64,000 bases of DNA from Acanthaster planci. Lineage: Eukaryota; Echinodermata; Asteroidea; Valvatida; Acanthasteridae. The number at the start of each line of letters is the position of its first letter. Position 1 is the stretch's first letter. Location: positions 485,017-549,016 of the forward strand of contig NW_019091455.1 of assembly GCF_001949145.1 (NCBI RefSeq), in the 5' to 3' direction. Shown here in pieces: positions 43,901 to 58,900 of the stretch. Made by a program: the position numbers and the translations under genes. Under the pieces are notes generated by a model. The model was given only the letters and a program-made list of their open reading frames with translations. It did no database searches and had not been told where the DNA came from.

Positions 43901-46900
43901 GACGAGTGTACCGGGGAAATTTTATTTCAGGAGTCCTTACCAGAGACGACTTACCATTTCATAACTGGGTTGGAGTCCCCATTCAACTGCCGACTTTTCA
44001 TTCGGCCAGTGTATCCGGATGGCATGCTTGGGACGTTGCGGGTATTGCTCCAAGAATCCAGTAAGTTTTTAGCAGTGGACATCACAAAACACCCATTTCC
44101 ACTCCCCTCTGTAATTAATAAATGAGTCTTTGAAAGCGAAATGCCATGTTTGTAGCATGCCTGTAATATCAAACAAATAGAGCTGCAGGCAAGGGCATTA
44201 TCAGCGTTCATTCTCGTGAGCCAGTCTTAACAAGCACATACTTATTTGCATTCATAAATACCTTCTTTAGTTAGAGTCAAAAGAGGTCAATATATAATGA
44301 AATTCCAACTATGTTGTTCTAGAATTCTACTTTCATTTTCCCGAACACCCCGGTCCATTTTATGGTATATTCCTTGTGCAAGTTGTCTTAAAGTATCTCC
44401 TTATTTGGACTTGGTGCATGCATGGCGCGGCACAAAGACTCTTGACCAATCAGAATCGATTTAACTGTCTCATATCTAGGTGCCAGGGCTTGATTTACGG
44501 CATTATCAAATGTTAATACACGGTCAAGTTGCACGTTGTTGAATAGGGAGACTGTCTGAGGTATTTATGAATGCTGCTTATACCTACCTGCTGGAGACAA
44601 TTCAACAATTGCAGGCCCCTGCCAAGGAAGGGATTCAGATAATGAATTTATTGGTATGTAATTGGATGAATCTATATGATTTACAGACACAGAAGGATTT
44701 TATTTGATGATCTTGGTCTTCCTAAATGTTTCAAGAGGGCTTAGGACTAGGCCAGCTTGTAGTTAATGTGATGTCGTTATACACAGACACGAAGCAGGAG
44801 TCTTGCATCTCGTGGTCTCTAGAAGACGCTGTTCTACAAATGGATGTGGCTGTGGAAGGCAGCGAAGGTAGATGGTTAATGCGATCTGAATAAAAATTAA
44901 AAGCAAAACAAACAAAAGGAAGATTTTTAAGTTGAATTTAAGTTACCCTAGTGCTTTTTTCCTGGTAAACACACATTTCTCTTTGTTCTTTTTTGGTATT
45001 CTCCGTCAAGAAACTAGTAACTGATATTTTTTTTAATTTTGATTTGATTGTATTTTAGAAAGAGAATTTTCAGGCAGGAAATGATTGGACAAATTTTGTG
45101 CAACAATGTCACAAAGTAAAAGGTGGAATTCATCGGCAAAAGTCACAAGTTTGAATTTCATATTGTTTTATGTAGACGCTGGTGTGTTTTCGGCTCCAGG
45201 CGACCTGATTTTCTTTACTGGCCAGCTAATTGTGTTGAACACATCTCTATCTGGAAGCACTGTTTCCGTAGACTATCGGTGGTATCTAGCTAGCAACGAA
45301 ATGGTCACTCACTCTCCCAGCATAACATGGTCTTTCAGTGAAGCCGGGAAATTTACAGTCAGTGTCATCGCATCTGATGGAATATCGAGCAGTGATGCAG
45401 TGTCAAGAGTTTTAAATATACTCGTAAGTCAAGTAGTCTTGGCGTTGTTCGTTGGTGTACAACTTTTTTTGTCCTTTCTTCAGTCACTCAGCTTGCACGG
45501 ATACAAAGAATGTATCCGTAGATGTTGGAAACTTCTAGTGGCAAGAAGCCATAAGCAAAGGAAAATAGAGGCTGTGCTCTATCTTCCAAAATCCTTCAGA
45601 GGCTCCTCCCTCTCAAGATTTGAGCTCCACCCTCTGCTGAAGATTTGGAGAAAGAAAAAACTAGGTCTGCATTGCTAAATGCCATATGGCCAAATCTGTA
45701 CACCCTGAAAAAATTAGATTCCATGGTTCAAATTTTAGCACCATACTTATGATACCATTAAACAGGATCTGGAGAACCTTCCGTGTCATCCGTCCTACGT
45801 CCAAATTGCGGGCCACCGAACCAACGCCTCCTTTCCACTGACCTATCCCCGTCACGTGCCCCTGTCTTTCCAAGGGCGCACGGACGTATGGTGTAACCTG
45901 ACCACCTTTCGCGTCGGCCTCCAATGGACCGCCTTCCGAGTGGAGTCCAGGAATGAGACCGAAATGGCGCTTTCCGGGACCATTGCCACGCACCTGCAGG
46001 AAATCCACTTCCCCAAGGGTCTCCTGAGGTACGGACTGCACGTGCTGCAGTTCAGCGCCGTGGTGACAGCCCGCGGTGGGTATGGCTACGTGATTGGCCA
46101 GGGCAGTGACCGTGTGTGGGTCAGGATTGAGCCCAGTCCACCCAAGGCGATCATCCTGGGTGGGTCAGCTCGGTCCGTCGGTGAGTTCTTATCAGTGTTG
46201 TCATTTTCTTTAAACACCATGCCTTGATTGCTTTGATTAAATTTTGGTTTACAAATAATTGGTAAAGTTATTATTTGGTACAGTTATTATATAAATATTT
46301 CTGTTATAGAACAGTCGTCTTTTCTTGAAATTCTTTCCTTAAAATGCTGCATAGAAATTGTTACTTTTCCTCAAACATGCCAAAAAGTGAAGGCCCACAG
46401 AATTTTTAAGTACCATAACTAGGTAAGGGGAACAAATTACTGTTTAAAGATCATGTGCTCAAGAAAGACTGAATAACTTTTGTCTTAGGTTACAGTTCCT
46501 CGCTGGTTCTGGATGGCTCAGGGTCATTTGATCCTGATAATTTCCAAGACCCCATCAGAGGTCTGAAGTATGCTTGGTACTGCTCAAAAGGAAGCAGACA
46601 GGATCTTGAATCACAGGGTAAGATTTGGAGACCAATGTGGTGATGTTGGCATTACAGGAATTAATCATGTATTTTTGCAACAGCCTTAAGCACCTACTGG
46701 AAAAATCTAATTATGTATTGCATTTTACTGCTCTATTCTCTGCAAAAACTTCCGTGTCTTTGACTGTCCAAGAAAACTGTCTTTTGGAATCTGAAAGTGG
46801 GGAACTCGTAGGGACTCAGAGTAAAGTAGTATGTTGAGATTTGAAGTTTTTCATGGTGAAGGTGGCAAGTTAAGTAGCAGATTTGCGGCATTTAACTTCG

Positions 46901-49900
46901 TCTTTCCTCATCATTGTAACTTTTCCATGTGACTGTTCTATAAAAAGTTGCACTTCCCTTACCAAAAAGTAATCAGAGTATGCAAAGTTATGGACAATAA
47001 AAATGAGCAATGGATCCTGGTATCCCCCAGTATCATACAGGTCAAATCCTGACTGGTATCTGGCAAGCAGTCACAGGCCTAGGGAAGACGCATATTCTCA
47101 CATCTGATGTTAATTATTCATAGCTGCCAATTGCGCCTATCCTCTAGATCTCATGAGACATTTGCTTTGGATATTTAAATAACAATACCATTTTGCTCTT
47201 GCGATATCAGAAATCTTTACACAGTGCCTGAATTTTGGCTAACCTGTTTTCTTTATGTCCAGTGGTGGCTCCTGCTTGCTTCGGCAATAGCTATCGTTTG
47301 CCCTTTAGCGACTCCTCTATTCGGATGCCAGCAAACACTCTTGCACCAGATGAGGTTTACACGTTTGCACTGACCGTGAGTTTGACCGGACGAGGGAACT
47401 CTTCAACATCTCAGAGTATCACTGTTGTGGCACAAGATCCGCCCGTTCTCAGTATAAGGTAGAAGTCCTTACATATCGCCATTAATAAACAGGCCTTTTC
47501 AAAGAAATGCCAACATTCGAAACACGGGAAGAGCATATGATCGCATCATGTGACGCAGTTCCAGGTTAAGAAACAAGGCTGAAGTCAAAAACGCATTCCA
47601 ATGAGAATTTTCCCTTGAAGGAAAAACGCTGAGGCCACAAATATGGGCATGAACGTTCAACCAAATATTTTTAACAGGATCCAAACGGAGAAAACAAAAT
47701 ACCCTACAGTATCCCAACTATCCTTCATACTGTTCCTTTCTTTTATCCATTGCACCATGCAGGCCAGCTGGGCAGACTTCACATGATCCTTCTTTCATGC
47801 TCCCGACCCTACTCTAAATGCTGCTGTTTATGCAGAGTTTTATGAAAATGTTTAACCAGTATGCTTCCTACTAGAGTGGCATTTTTACCGTGAAAGCCTT
47901 GCTTATTGACAGTGATGGGTGCGGTATCTTTGATTTTCGTCTGGATTTTACTTTTGAATTAGCCCACTGAAGAGGAAGGGTTCTTATTTCCTTGCCATTC
48001 AAGGGAACATCCCGAAAATAAGAGGGAGAAGCAGACGAAGTTTCCTCTCGTTAATTACACACATCAGAAGTGTGCTTCATGTTTAAAGTATCCCTTAATG
48101 CACTGACATTTGTGAATACCTAAGGCAGTTAAGACTTCCTTCTGGAAGGAAGGCACTCACATAAGACTGCTCTGGCAGGTTGGATTAATTCATGCCTGTC
48201 GCACCAGGTAAAAAAAAAAATTCAGTTCAGAGCTGAGATGACAGACTTGAGGACAAATACTATTATGCATGGAACCTGGCCCAGAATGTAATATGGAAAA
48301 AATAGAGAAAAACTTTCTCTTTAAACTAGAAAAATAAACTGCACTAATAAATATCATCAACCATTTTCAACTGTCTCCATCTGTGCTTATGGAGCGTTTG
48401 CATTCATTCTCAAAGGGCAGCTGAGATGCAAAAGCATGGTTTTGTTTACCTGTTGCAACATAGAACTGACCTGTTCTCACCGTCCCTATTTTCACTGTCC
48501 CCTGTCGGTGTCCTGATTTTGCTTTCATCGGCGTTCCCTTTTCACTCGTAACGTGTCATTCTCATTGCGATCTGCCAATTTCTCCAGATGACGGTGTTGA
48601 TTTAGATTGTTTTTTGTTTTTTTTCGTTTGGTAAATCTGCAGCTGCCTGCAGAATTGTGAGGAGAAACTGAGTGTTGGAGAGAGGGTTGTACTCCAGGTG
48701 ACATCGCCAACCTCCACGGTCAGTTATGTCTGGGATGTGCTCACGCGAGATCATGTCCCGGACGAAACCTTTGATTGGGATAGGTTGACCACCACTGGTA
48801 GAAACTCGGCATACCTTGTCATTGTGGGCGGGGCTTTTGATGACGGAGACTATAGAGAGCGGGCAGTGAGGGCAACAGGTTGGTGTTGGAATTTTTTACA
48901 TTTTTGATATATGTCCAGTTTTCTTAGCTGACTTATAAATACCTTGTACACGCTGCCCAGTATAGCCCTATAGAGAGTGAAGATTCCCGGAAACTTCCTG
49001 TCAAGTAGAGCTAGTTTTTTGGTTACTATCACAAAGTAGTTCTCAATAAGACTAGGCTTGTGACCAACTGTTTGATTCCCCCAAAACACATGGGTGGCTT
49101 TATGTGAGGTTTTGCAAGTTGCAGAGTACGTCTGACATTGCAATCCAAGCAAAATCTTTCATGTGGGTACAGTTGTACACAAGGAAAGACTTCATGGACC
49201 TAAACAGTGATCAGAAGTCAAAGCGTTTTACCGTGTACAATTTATGTATTTGACGTTGGTCACTCAGCTTGTTAGGCAATATTCCATGCAATTGTGTCGG
49301 TTTTTCCAGGTTACCACCCTGACAGCCCATCTCCAGGATTTGCCGACTACACGTTTGAACTGAACGCCCCGCCTAGGATGGGCACGTGCAGCCTGGACCC
49401 ACCCAGCGGCTATGCCCTGCAGACCCAATTCATCATCGACTGTGTTGACTTTTGGGACGAGGAAGGCCATTTGATGTACACGGTCCGCGTGCCGCCTGCA
49501 CTGGAGCGGAAGGATGAGGCTGCCTTGCAGTTTCTAGGTCAGTAAGATTTCTCACTCTGTTGATATTCCACGTAAAGGTGAAGGCAAAGTTGTGACGCCA
49601 CGTCCAGAAATACCATTGCAAATTTGTAAGATTTCAAGGCGGCTACACACCAACAATTGGTCGTTTGTTGCTAGTTCTCTGCGTTCCCACTTGCACGAAA
49701 GTTAAACCAGCCTTTCTCCCATTTTTGATATTATTTGTTCACAGATCCCGTTCTGTACAGTGGTGCTTCCTCCACCACTCCCTCCGTCTACCTTCCCCTG
49801 GGAGATGCTTCAAAGGGTCACCTGGTGACTATCGCTGTGGAGGTTGCCGACATACACGGTGCATCCGTGATGTTCACGATGACTGCAGAGGTGACGTCAT

Positions 49901-52900
49901 TCTTTGGTCATATTACTACATTTAATTTTTACAGCTTTTAACAACCATATAAATCAGCAAAAGCTTATTTGCCAAACACTGTTTTACAAGGGGTTCACTG
50001 CTGTCTGAGTACCAGTGACTGCTGCACCAGTGGCTTAGGATTATGCAACATTTTGCTAACTATATGTTTATTTTGCCTTTCTGCCTTCCATACATTTCAA
50101 ACTGTGCATATATTGACTGTAGGGCCTAGAGCACATCTTCAGTGGACCCCAAATGACAGGTAACTCCACAAGAACGTCATACTTGATAAAACTTTTGAAT
50201 GGAACGCAGCTCTCTAATCCACCACAAAACATAACCCGATTAACAAGCCGATTAAAACGTCATGATCAAAGGTACGATCTCCTGAGACAGTCAACCTGGG
50301 GGATGATGAGAACACCGGCGAGATCCTACTGAACCTGACCAGCGGCACCGACTCAGAGCTCCAGGGGCTGATTGACCAGGGCGACTTCCAGACGGCCGTG
50401 CAGATCATCGGGGCTGTGGGCTCCATACTGGACAGCCATGATGGGTCGGCTGGCGAGGGGAAGGGACCGGACCACATTGAGTCCCAGAAGAGCAAAGAGT
50501 TAAGGGAAGAGGTGAGGAATTAATATCTTGGGGGAAATCATATAGGACTGTCAAGGGGTATCCGGATACCTAACACCCAACCATAAATAGAGGCTACTCA
50601 GATCAATTTTTTGGGGTTTTTATTACAAGAAACCTCAGTGGGTTGAGACATGACTATTCGGAAAAAAGAAGTAAAAAGTATACATTTTTATTGGACATTC
50701 AACAATTACTGCGCATCTAGCATAGTTGACAGTTTCTCAGAATCAAATTGCACTTGAGTATTTTCTTTTGGCAGTACTGAGTTGGGACACTTTGCAGAGA
50801 ATTGCATGGTGAAAATGCTATACGTGTGATTCTGGTGAATGCTTTTAATGTACAAATACAGCATGGTTTGAGGGGAAGTAGTCAAACTGACCTACACCGA
50901 GGGACCAGTAATTCCCACTATTTTCCCCAAATAAACCATGCTGTATTTGTTTTACTACACTTCATCAATATTCAAACAGAAATCTCACGTTACTTGTAGT
51001 CACAGACGCCATTGTTATTTCTCAGCTGCTAAATTTCCATGTAATGATAGTGGAGTGTAGATGTGCATATAGAAACAGGGCTTTTCAATTGTCTGGTGCT
51101 GACATACATTTTGGGTGTTTAGTGTAATAGTTATTAGGATACAACTCCAGACTGGTTACGTAAAGATTACATGACACAGCTCTACATATTTACGTGGCGG
51201 GTTCCATTAGAGGGATCTTCTGATGCTACCACAAAAAACTATACCGCACGGCAGCGAGGTGGATACTCACCACTATGATGTCACCTGGTCGCATATCATT
51301 TCTACTTCCCAGACGCGAGGTGAAATCGGCCAATGACGCACTCCGATTTGCTCATGAATATTTATGAGGTGTCGTTAACGAAATTACCGATCAGTGGGTA
51401 TTGGACTATTACAAATGGGTACGGTATCTAGTTCTAGTAGGAGCCACATTCCTCTCCCCTCTAGGGCTAGATTCACATTCAATGCCAAAAAAACCGAATG
51501 TGGACATAAATACGTGCATAACTTGAAGAAGTCATGTCAAGTGGACAGCGGAATGCTCTTGAAACCATTACTAGAAACATAAATTGTGGTTATTTGCTCT
51601 CAGATTCGAACATCAACTGTGAATACCATAGCCACCATGCCGGTCGAATCAGTAGTCGCCCTGCAGCAGTCTTCCTACGCGCTGGTAGCTATCACCCAGG
51701 ACAAAATGGAAGTCACTCAAGAGACGCAGGTATCGGTCATTGACTCATCTCTTCCATTGAAACGGATTTAGCACGCGAGTACCCCGTATTGGTGACAAAG
51801 AGAGGGAGAGAGATGTTACAACAAACAGACACTTCAACACCATGGTGGCCATAGGTCTGGGTCCACCCCTGCAAGATTCTTGGATTTCTGTCCATGCAGA
51901 AAGAAAGTCACGATGTGCGCTCTGCACTGCACGTGCAAGTCAGTGGACGTACATGACGTAGCCCCTCTCCGAAGCCCTAAAATGAGTGATCGCATGTCAG
52001 TAACTATTGCTCTCAAAGTCCAGACCATGCAATTGACTGTCATCTTGTCCTGGGGAAAAATCACTTCAGTTCTTTGATTCTTAGCAGATGTTTCACATAT
52101 TTTTATCCCGGGAGTCTTCGGGATGATGATAAACATTTTTTGTCACAAAATTGAGATGCGACCTTCATCTTGGCCTTACCTGGAAATCCTAGACCTGGTG
52201 GACTGAATCCAGAATAAAGAATGAAATCTCGTGGTCAAAGACATGGTTTCTGGGACGACAAGTTACTTGCCATTTTTGTTACATTGATATCACAAGCCAG
52301 AACGTGTTGAAACGATTTTGAAATTTCCCCCTCTTGTCTCGTCGCCTTGATTTAGTTGACTGCGGCTACAACCTTGGTAAAGATGGGAGCGTTCCTGAAA
52401 GAGCACTCGGTGGAGCGGACGGACTGTGAAAGCTGCCAAACCTCCATCGATGATGCAGCCCTGAATCTTGTTTCGGGCCTGTCCAACATCCTGGATGCTG
52501 CCGTGGCGAGCGTGGATGAACTGACGGCCGTAACAACTACACCAATAGATACGGTTTCCAGAAATGATACGATTTCCAGAAACAAAACCACACCAATTGA
52601 GGAGGACAAAGATGACGTCAGGGCGATTCAAAAGGAGGTCAAAGAAAAGGTACAGTTGTTTGCTTCATGCAAATCAAGACATTTTTTTGGATATTTTGGC
52701 TTCAAAATTGTAATACTCCCGAGGAACAAAAAGTCCACAACCGAAATTGCCTTTATAGAGCAAAGAGGTAACCAAGGCAACCCTGGCCACCATCAGTGAT
52801 GTGCAGGATGCCCTCATCGTGGACAAGGTGCCAGGCGAGGAGCCCACGGTCATCCACTCACCGGCGCTGACTCTGACCTCCCAGAGGCAGGAGCAGGGCA

Positions 52901-55900
52901 CCCTGGGAAGGAAGTCTATCGGAGTAACGGAGGCCCAGCCCAGCGGGTTCATTCTGCCAGATGCAGCAGTCATCGGGAGCTTCATGCCAGCCAATTACAC
53001 GGATGCCATCGATACCCAGGTGTGGTGAATAAGAATCATTCCAAGGTGAAATTCGCACTTACAGGGTGCTGGGATGGGCTAATGACCCTGAATTTTGTGA
53101 CGGATGTAGGAGCATCGCAAAGCATTGTAGTTAGCTTACTACAACATTGCCACATTAACATTCTGTTTCGTAGATTCATGGTGCACATATTGATCCATAT
53201 TATTGTTCAAATACCAATGATAATTCAAAGAAATTACACTATGTAGCCCGAATTTATAAGCCCGTCTCACCTCCCTGTTCGTGCACTGGACATGAATGAA
53301 AGGGTGAGACTTATTTTGACAACTACCCGAGAGGCACTTTCGTTTTCATCACCTGAAACACTTTTATGATTTTTTCCACAATACAGTATTATACAAGTTG
53401 GCAGTTTTTAATCGGTATGTGAATCCTTCTTGGAAATTTTGAAAGCACAGCCCTGCTGTTGGATTCCAGTGAATTGTAAAAAGACAGTGATATGCAACCA
53501 AGATTTAAAAACAGGGTTCTTTGGCACATTTGACAGATGGTGCAATTTGCCACTGATCCGTTTGTCTGGAGTGAAGGAAGCAAGGACGTCACGTCGGAAG
53601 TTGTTGGCCTTCAGTTGAAGACGGTCGACAGACAGGAGATCAAAGGTAGGGTAGGGCTACAATCAGGAGAACCATGGGTTCTGAAAGGAATGACCACACC
53701 CTAAATGGAGAAAAGAGCAGAAAATTTCTGTGGACGTGCTCTGTGGCTGATCATCTCATGGGCCTGATACAGCGAGCGCAGCACACTAGTTCACAAGCTT
53801 ATGATGCAGAGTACTTACAAGTAATTTTCCACTCCACCACGATCCGAGTGGGACCGAGAGAGGGTGCAATTTTCCTAGCAACGGTGGCACTGTTGGTGGG
53901 AACTGCTCTTCACTGGTTCACAAACAGCTATGAAATGTCGCTGCCAACAAAATGAAAACTCCCCACCAACATGGCTCTTCTCAGCTGTTGAAGGGGGGGC
54001 ATCTGCTCAAAGCACATAGAGAGCGCTCAGAGTCTTCATGTTCGTGCATGCTCATACATATGGAACAGTAATACTCAGGTCGGCCTATAGCTCAAGTCTG
54101 TCCAGTCGCAAAGGGCACTGTCTCGTGGGGCAAGAAACCTGAGATGATGCAAATGCCATGGCAGCAATAAGTAGGTGTATTACTCATCCATATTCAGTTG
54201 AATCACTGATGCTCTTTTGCCTTGATCGTTCTTCGTCTCTAAGTTACCGACCTACCTGTGGACATCCAGATCTTTGTGCCCAAGCGTACAGTCACCTTGG
54301 CCAACAATACAGAAGTGACTGTCAACCGCAGCGCAACTGTCGTGATCTCCTTGCAAGTTACCAACCCCAATGCCACAGTCAGTGTGCTAGCCTTGCCGTC
54401 AGACACCAGTGCTGAGCTGTCATGCTGTCTGCACTACCAGGGGAACGAGTCGTTGGTGAACCTGACCGAGGCGGACTGTTACATCAACACCACACTGCCT
54501 GGAGAGGCCTCCAAGTACTGGCTACTCATTCATGACGCAGATAGGGTGTTGAAGCAAAGATACACATGGATGGTTGACCCAGAACAACTGCGCGGTGCAG
54601 GTGCAATAAGAAAGGAAACCTACCCTTAGATTTTATGTCCTTGTATGATCTTCAGAAACTTGCCATAAAAGAGGGTCGTTTTTTGTATGAGTTGTTACAT
54701 AAATGAACCAACAGTTTTGACAACTTCGAATTCTCTTTCCTGTGCAGGGATAGGTATGCGTCATTCTCGTCATTAATTGTCACGTCAAGCCTTTGCCCCC
54801 CACCTGAGAGGCCTTTGGGAATCTTTGTGGCTTTTTACCGTATCATAAGATACGTTCTGTTCTAAGGCCTGTCTCGAAATGCTCTTTGACTGACAGGGAA
54901 GTACCAGGCATTATGCTCTGTGCAAGACTCTGCAGGGACCAGCCAATCCAGGGCACCAGTTGCTGAGCCTGATGACACGTTGAAGGTCCTGATCGGTGTC
55001 TACAGCTCCCAATGTCTTTTCTGGAATGAGGAGGGGGAGGAGTGGGATGGCACAGGCTGCAGGGTAGGCGATGGGCGGAGCTTTAGATTGAATCAGTGGG
55101 ATGTTTGACTGACCGACAATATTGGAGGGAGTGAAACTGTAGTCAGGCAATTATGTAATTCAATTTATGATGGCACAGCATCTTGCTGACCACTGACCAC
55201 TCTAACATCAAAAAGGCACTTCATAGTGGCCAATGAAATTTGCCAGCTGTTGAATGAACCCTCTGACATTTGGCGGTTGTGCCGGCGCAGTGCTGCAATT
55301 TGTTTTTGTTAAATGAGCAACGGCTTTTATGACCAGCCTCCATCGCTGTCACTGGTGAAGGAGTATTTGTGGATGGAGCAAATATGTGCATCTGAATTCC
55401 TCTCATTAACATTCTGCTCTTCAATGCACCCCGTAAATCGCAAACCCTTGCTTTAATCCATCACAATCCAGGCTGGGCCGTTGTCCTCTCCCGAGGTCAC
55501 CCAGTGTCTCTGCAACCACCTGACCTTCTTTGGCTCCAGCTTTCTGGTCATGCCCAACAAGATCGACTTCTTGGCAGACACTAAGCTCTTCCTAACGTTC
55601 CTGGACAACCCCGTCGTGGTGACCACAGTTGTCGTAATCTTGGCGCTGTACGTGGTTGTGGCGGTGTGGGCTCGCAGGCAGGATAAGGCAGATGCATTGA
55701 AGGTAGAACATCGAAAAGCTGACATTGAAGCCGAACTTGAGCCATAGTTTCGTCAGCAATGAATGGAAATGTGACCTACTGATGAGGGTTGGTGATGCAT
55801 GATCAAAGGGTTTGGGGTTGTAATCACGCTGCTGGCCACACATTTTTGCTTGTGGCAAGTCACTTTACCCCTGCTTGTCTTTTTCTTCCAAGAGGTATCA

Positions 55901-58900
55901 GTGAGTACCAGCATTGTCTGGTGATCAACCTCAGATAGTCTGGTATCCAATCCCCCAGTGATGGGGGGGGGAGGGAAATAGAAATACAGTATTCTCAGTC
56001 ATTTTATACTTAGGTGCAGAAACCAGAGATAAACACTGCCCTGATCAGCCCTACTAACTCAGAATAGACTTTGTCAGTTAGCCAGTACTTTCAAATAATG
56101 ATTTGACTAAGATAGTGCTGCTATCAACAGGATTACTGAGTAGTTTGGGCCGTTCACTTGATCCAGTTTTAAGTTAAGAACTTTTTTCTCCCCAATCACA
56201 TGCTGTATCAGGCCTGCGTAATCACTCTAGAAGACAACGACCCCTTTGCCCACTACCGTTATGATGTAACCATCGTCACAGGCATGCGTAGGGGAGCTGG
56301 CACGACAGCCATTGTCACGCTCACCCTCATCGGCACAAGGGGCAAGAGCAGGCCGCACGTCCTGAGGGACAGACAGCGGCAGGTGCTGCAGAGGAGTGGA
56401 GTCGACTCCTTCCTGTTGACAACAAAGCAGAGCCTGGGGGAAGTGAAAGCGGTGAGAATTTGGCATGACAACGGAGGCGAGAACCCAGAATGGTAATTAT
56501 GAACCAGGATGGGGCCTTACCTCGAAAACCCAGAACTTGTGCAAAAGTCTGTGAAGAGATGACATTAAAGAAATGTTCGAGTTTTGGAGGTGAAAGAAAA
56601 CCATGCGACAAACACCAATGTGTTTGGCGAAACGGACAAGTTCAAATCCACATTGGATTGCATCCTGTTGTCATTAAATGTCAGTAATTGGAATGTACAC
56701 TGTGATAACGTGACTTGATACACAAAGTAGTTTTGGTCTCGCTCCGTGCAACCAATGTTTCGTAGGTTTATCTTATGGGGGAGAAATGTTGACAGGATAG
56801 TGTGCACGCACTGGGTCTGAGATGGAAATTTCAACGTGGATTTGTGTCTCTGTATAGTAGGTTTAAGATGGGCAGTAGAGCAAGTCAAATTTGCATCACC
56901 TCCTTCCGTAATTTAGTCAGATTTTTCCCTGATTTGAGTTCACTTCTCGCCCGTCAGGTACGTCAGCCGCATCACGGTACATGATCTGGAGACAGACGAT
57001 TGGTGGTTCTTCCTGTGCAATTCCTGGCTGGCCGTAGACATAGGTGAGGGCCACATCGATCAGACATTCCCGACAGCCACCGAGAAGGAGCTGAGTGACT
57101 TCCGCCATCTCTTCTCCACGCGGACCGTCCGGGACCTCCGGGACGGCCACCTGTGGTTCTCCATCTTCAGCCGGCCAGCCCGGAGCACTTTCACCCGTCT
57201 CCAGCGTGTTTCCTGCTGTCTGTCCCTTCTTATGTGCGTGATGCTGACCAGCATCATGTTCTACGGCGTGCCCACAGATCCCGCCGAGCAGGTCATGGAC
57301 TTCGGAGCTTTCCGGATCACCTTCACAGAGATCATCATCGGCATAGAGAGCTCTGTCCTTGCATTTCCCATTAACCTGATGATTGTGACAATCTTCCGGT
57401 ACGCCCGACCTCCGGAGATGAGGTCTAAACCCTACGAGATAAAGAATAGTCACAGGCCTTGTTCAAGTGAAACCACCTCATCTCTGTCTCCCAGAACGAA
57501 AGAAGAAACGTCCCTGCCGGTGAGTTTGACTGAGAAAGTTGTGTTAAACACAGACACAACAAACAGCACAGATCATTGGAACAGTTGCAGCAAGGACACA
57601 TCATCTGATCAGGTTATCTTTTCAACTGACCGGACTTCCAGAGAACCACCAACAGACACAAATGGAATCACAGGAAGCCAGAAATGGGAAACGTCTAGTG
57701 GGGAAATGAAATTTTCACAGCTAACTGAGCCAGCACAGTTGATTTCGTCAGCAAATGAGAATGAAAGCTACAGCCACAATGAATATCTTCATTCTTGCCT
57801 GGACCGCCTGGTAGACGACCTGGATCTTCTGCCCCATGAGCGTTTCTTGTCAGCGGAGCAGTACTTGATGGCTAGGCAAGAGGCTCGGGATCTCGTACTC
57901 ACAGTGATGACTATTCGGACTCCAAGCTCCTCGCCGACTGACCGCAGTGAAACGGACAGCCAATCCAAGACGGCCTTCTGTAAGTGCTCATTCAAGTTCC
58001 TCCCTAATGGGCTCCCTCACTGGTTCGTCTACATTGGCTGGTTTTTGGTGTTCTCCACCACTCTGGTGTCGTCTTACTTCACCATGCTGTACGGGCTCAA
58101 GTACGGCAAGAAACGCTCCATTGATTGGCTGGTGTCGCTGGTGGTATCCCTGTTTCAGAGTGTATTCTTCATACAACCCCTGAAGGTTTTATTGTTTGCT
58201 GCCTTTGTGGCTCTTGTTATGAAGCAATGGGACGCTGATGATGACGGAAGTGACGATATTGAGGAGAGAGAAATCGGTGAGTCAGTATTCAGATATCGGC
58301 CCAGCTTCTGTCTTTGTGACCGCTCAGAGAATACTCTTATAGATGCATTTATTGATTGCTGTAGATTGGTATATTTTTTATCTTTGACGGAAGGTGCTAT
58401 TGGTTGTAGATGAATAGATATGGACAAGCTAACTGCCAAGGACTCATACTTATGTATCTGGAAGACCTACTGCCAAATTGTTGTATAACACAGAGAACTT
58501 GAAGAGCACCATTAAGAGAAAACATAATAACGAAGGCCGTTAGAAACTAATGAATACTGCAAAAGGGGATGGTACCAGTTTGTCAACCTTTTTGTACTTC
58601 TGATTAGAAGCAGAGGGCTTCTTAATCCCTTTTTGTGTTGTGCTTACAAGTCAGTGTTCAATGCTATGGAGTTTTGGGTAAAGAGAAACTCCGTGTGGCC
58701 CAATTCAAAGAAGTGAAAGTCACCAAATGACAGAAAAGCTCCTTAAAAGTCTGTGCCACAAATTAACACCTCAGTTAACACCTCTTGCCACCTAAAGGGA
58801 TCTCTCAGAACAATGCTCTTAAATGAGTAGCTTGGACTACACTTGCACATAGTTGCAGATGATTTCTCTGTTTCTGCGTAAACTTTGCCTGTACTGTAAA

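Noticed and set aside
50124-50160. Additional 37-nt exon between exons 26 and 27
   Set aside because: It has good splice signals but leaves phase 1, and no downstream acceptor keeps the frame. Kept as a finding, not in the model.
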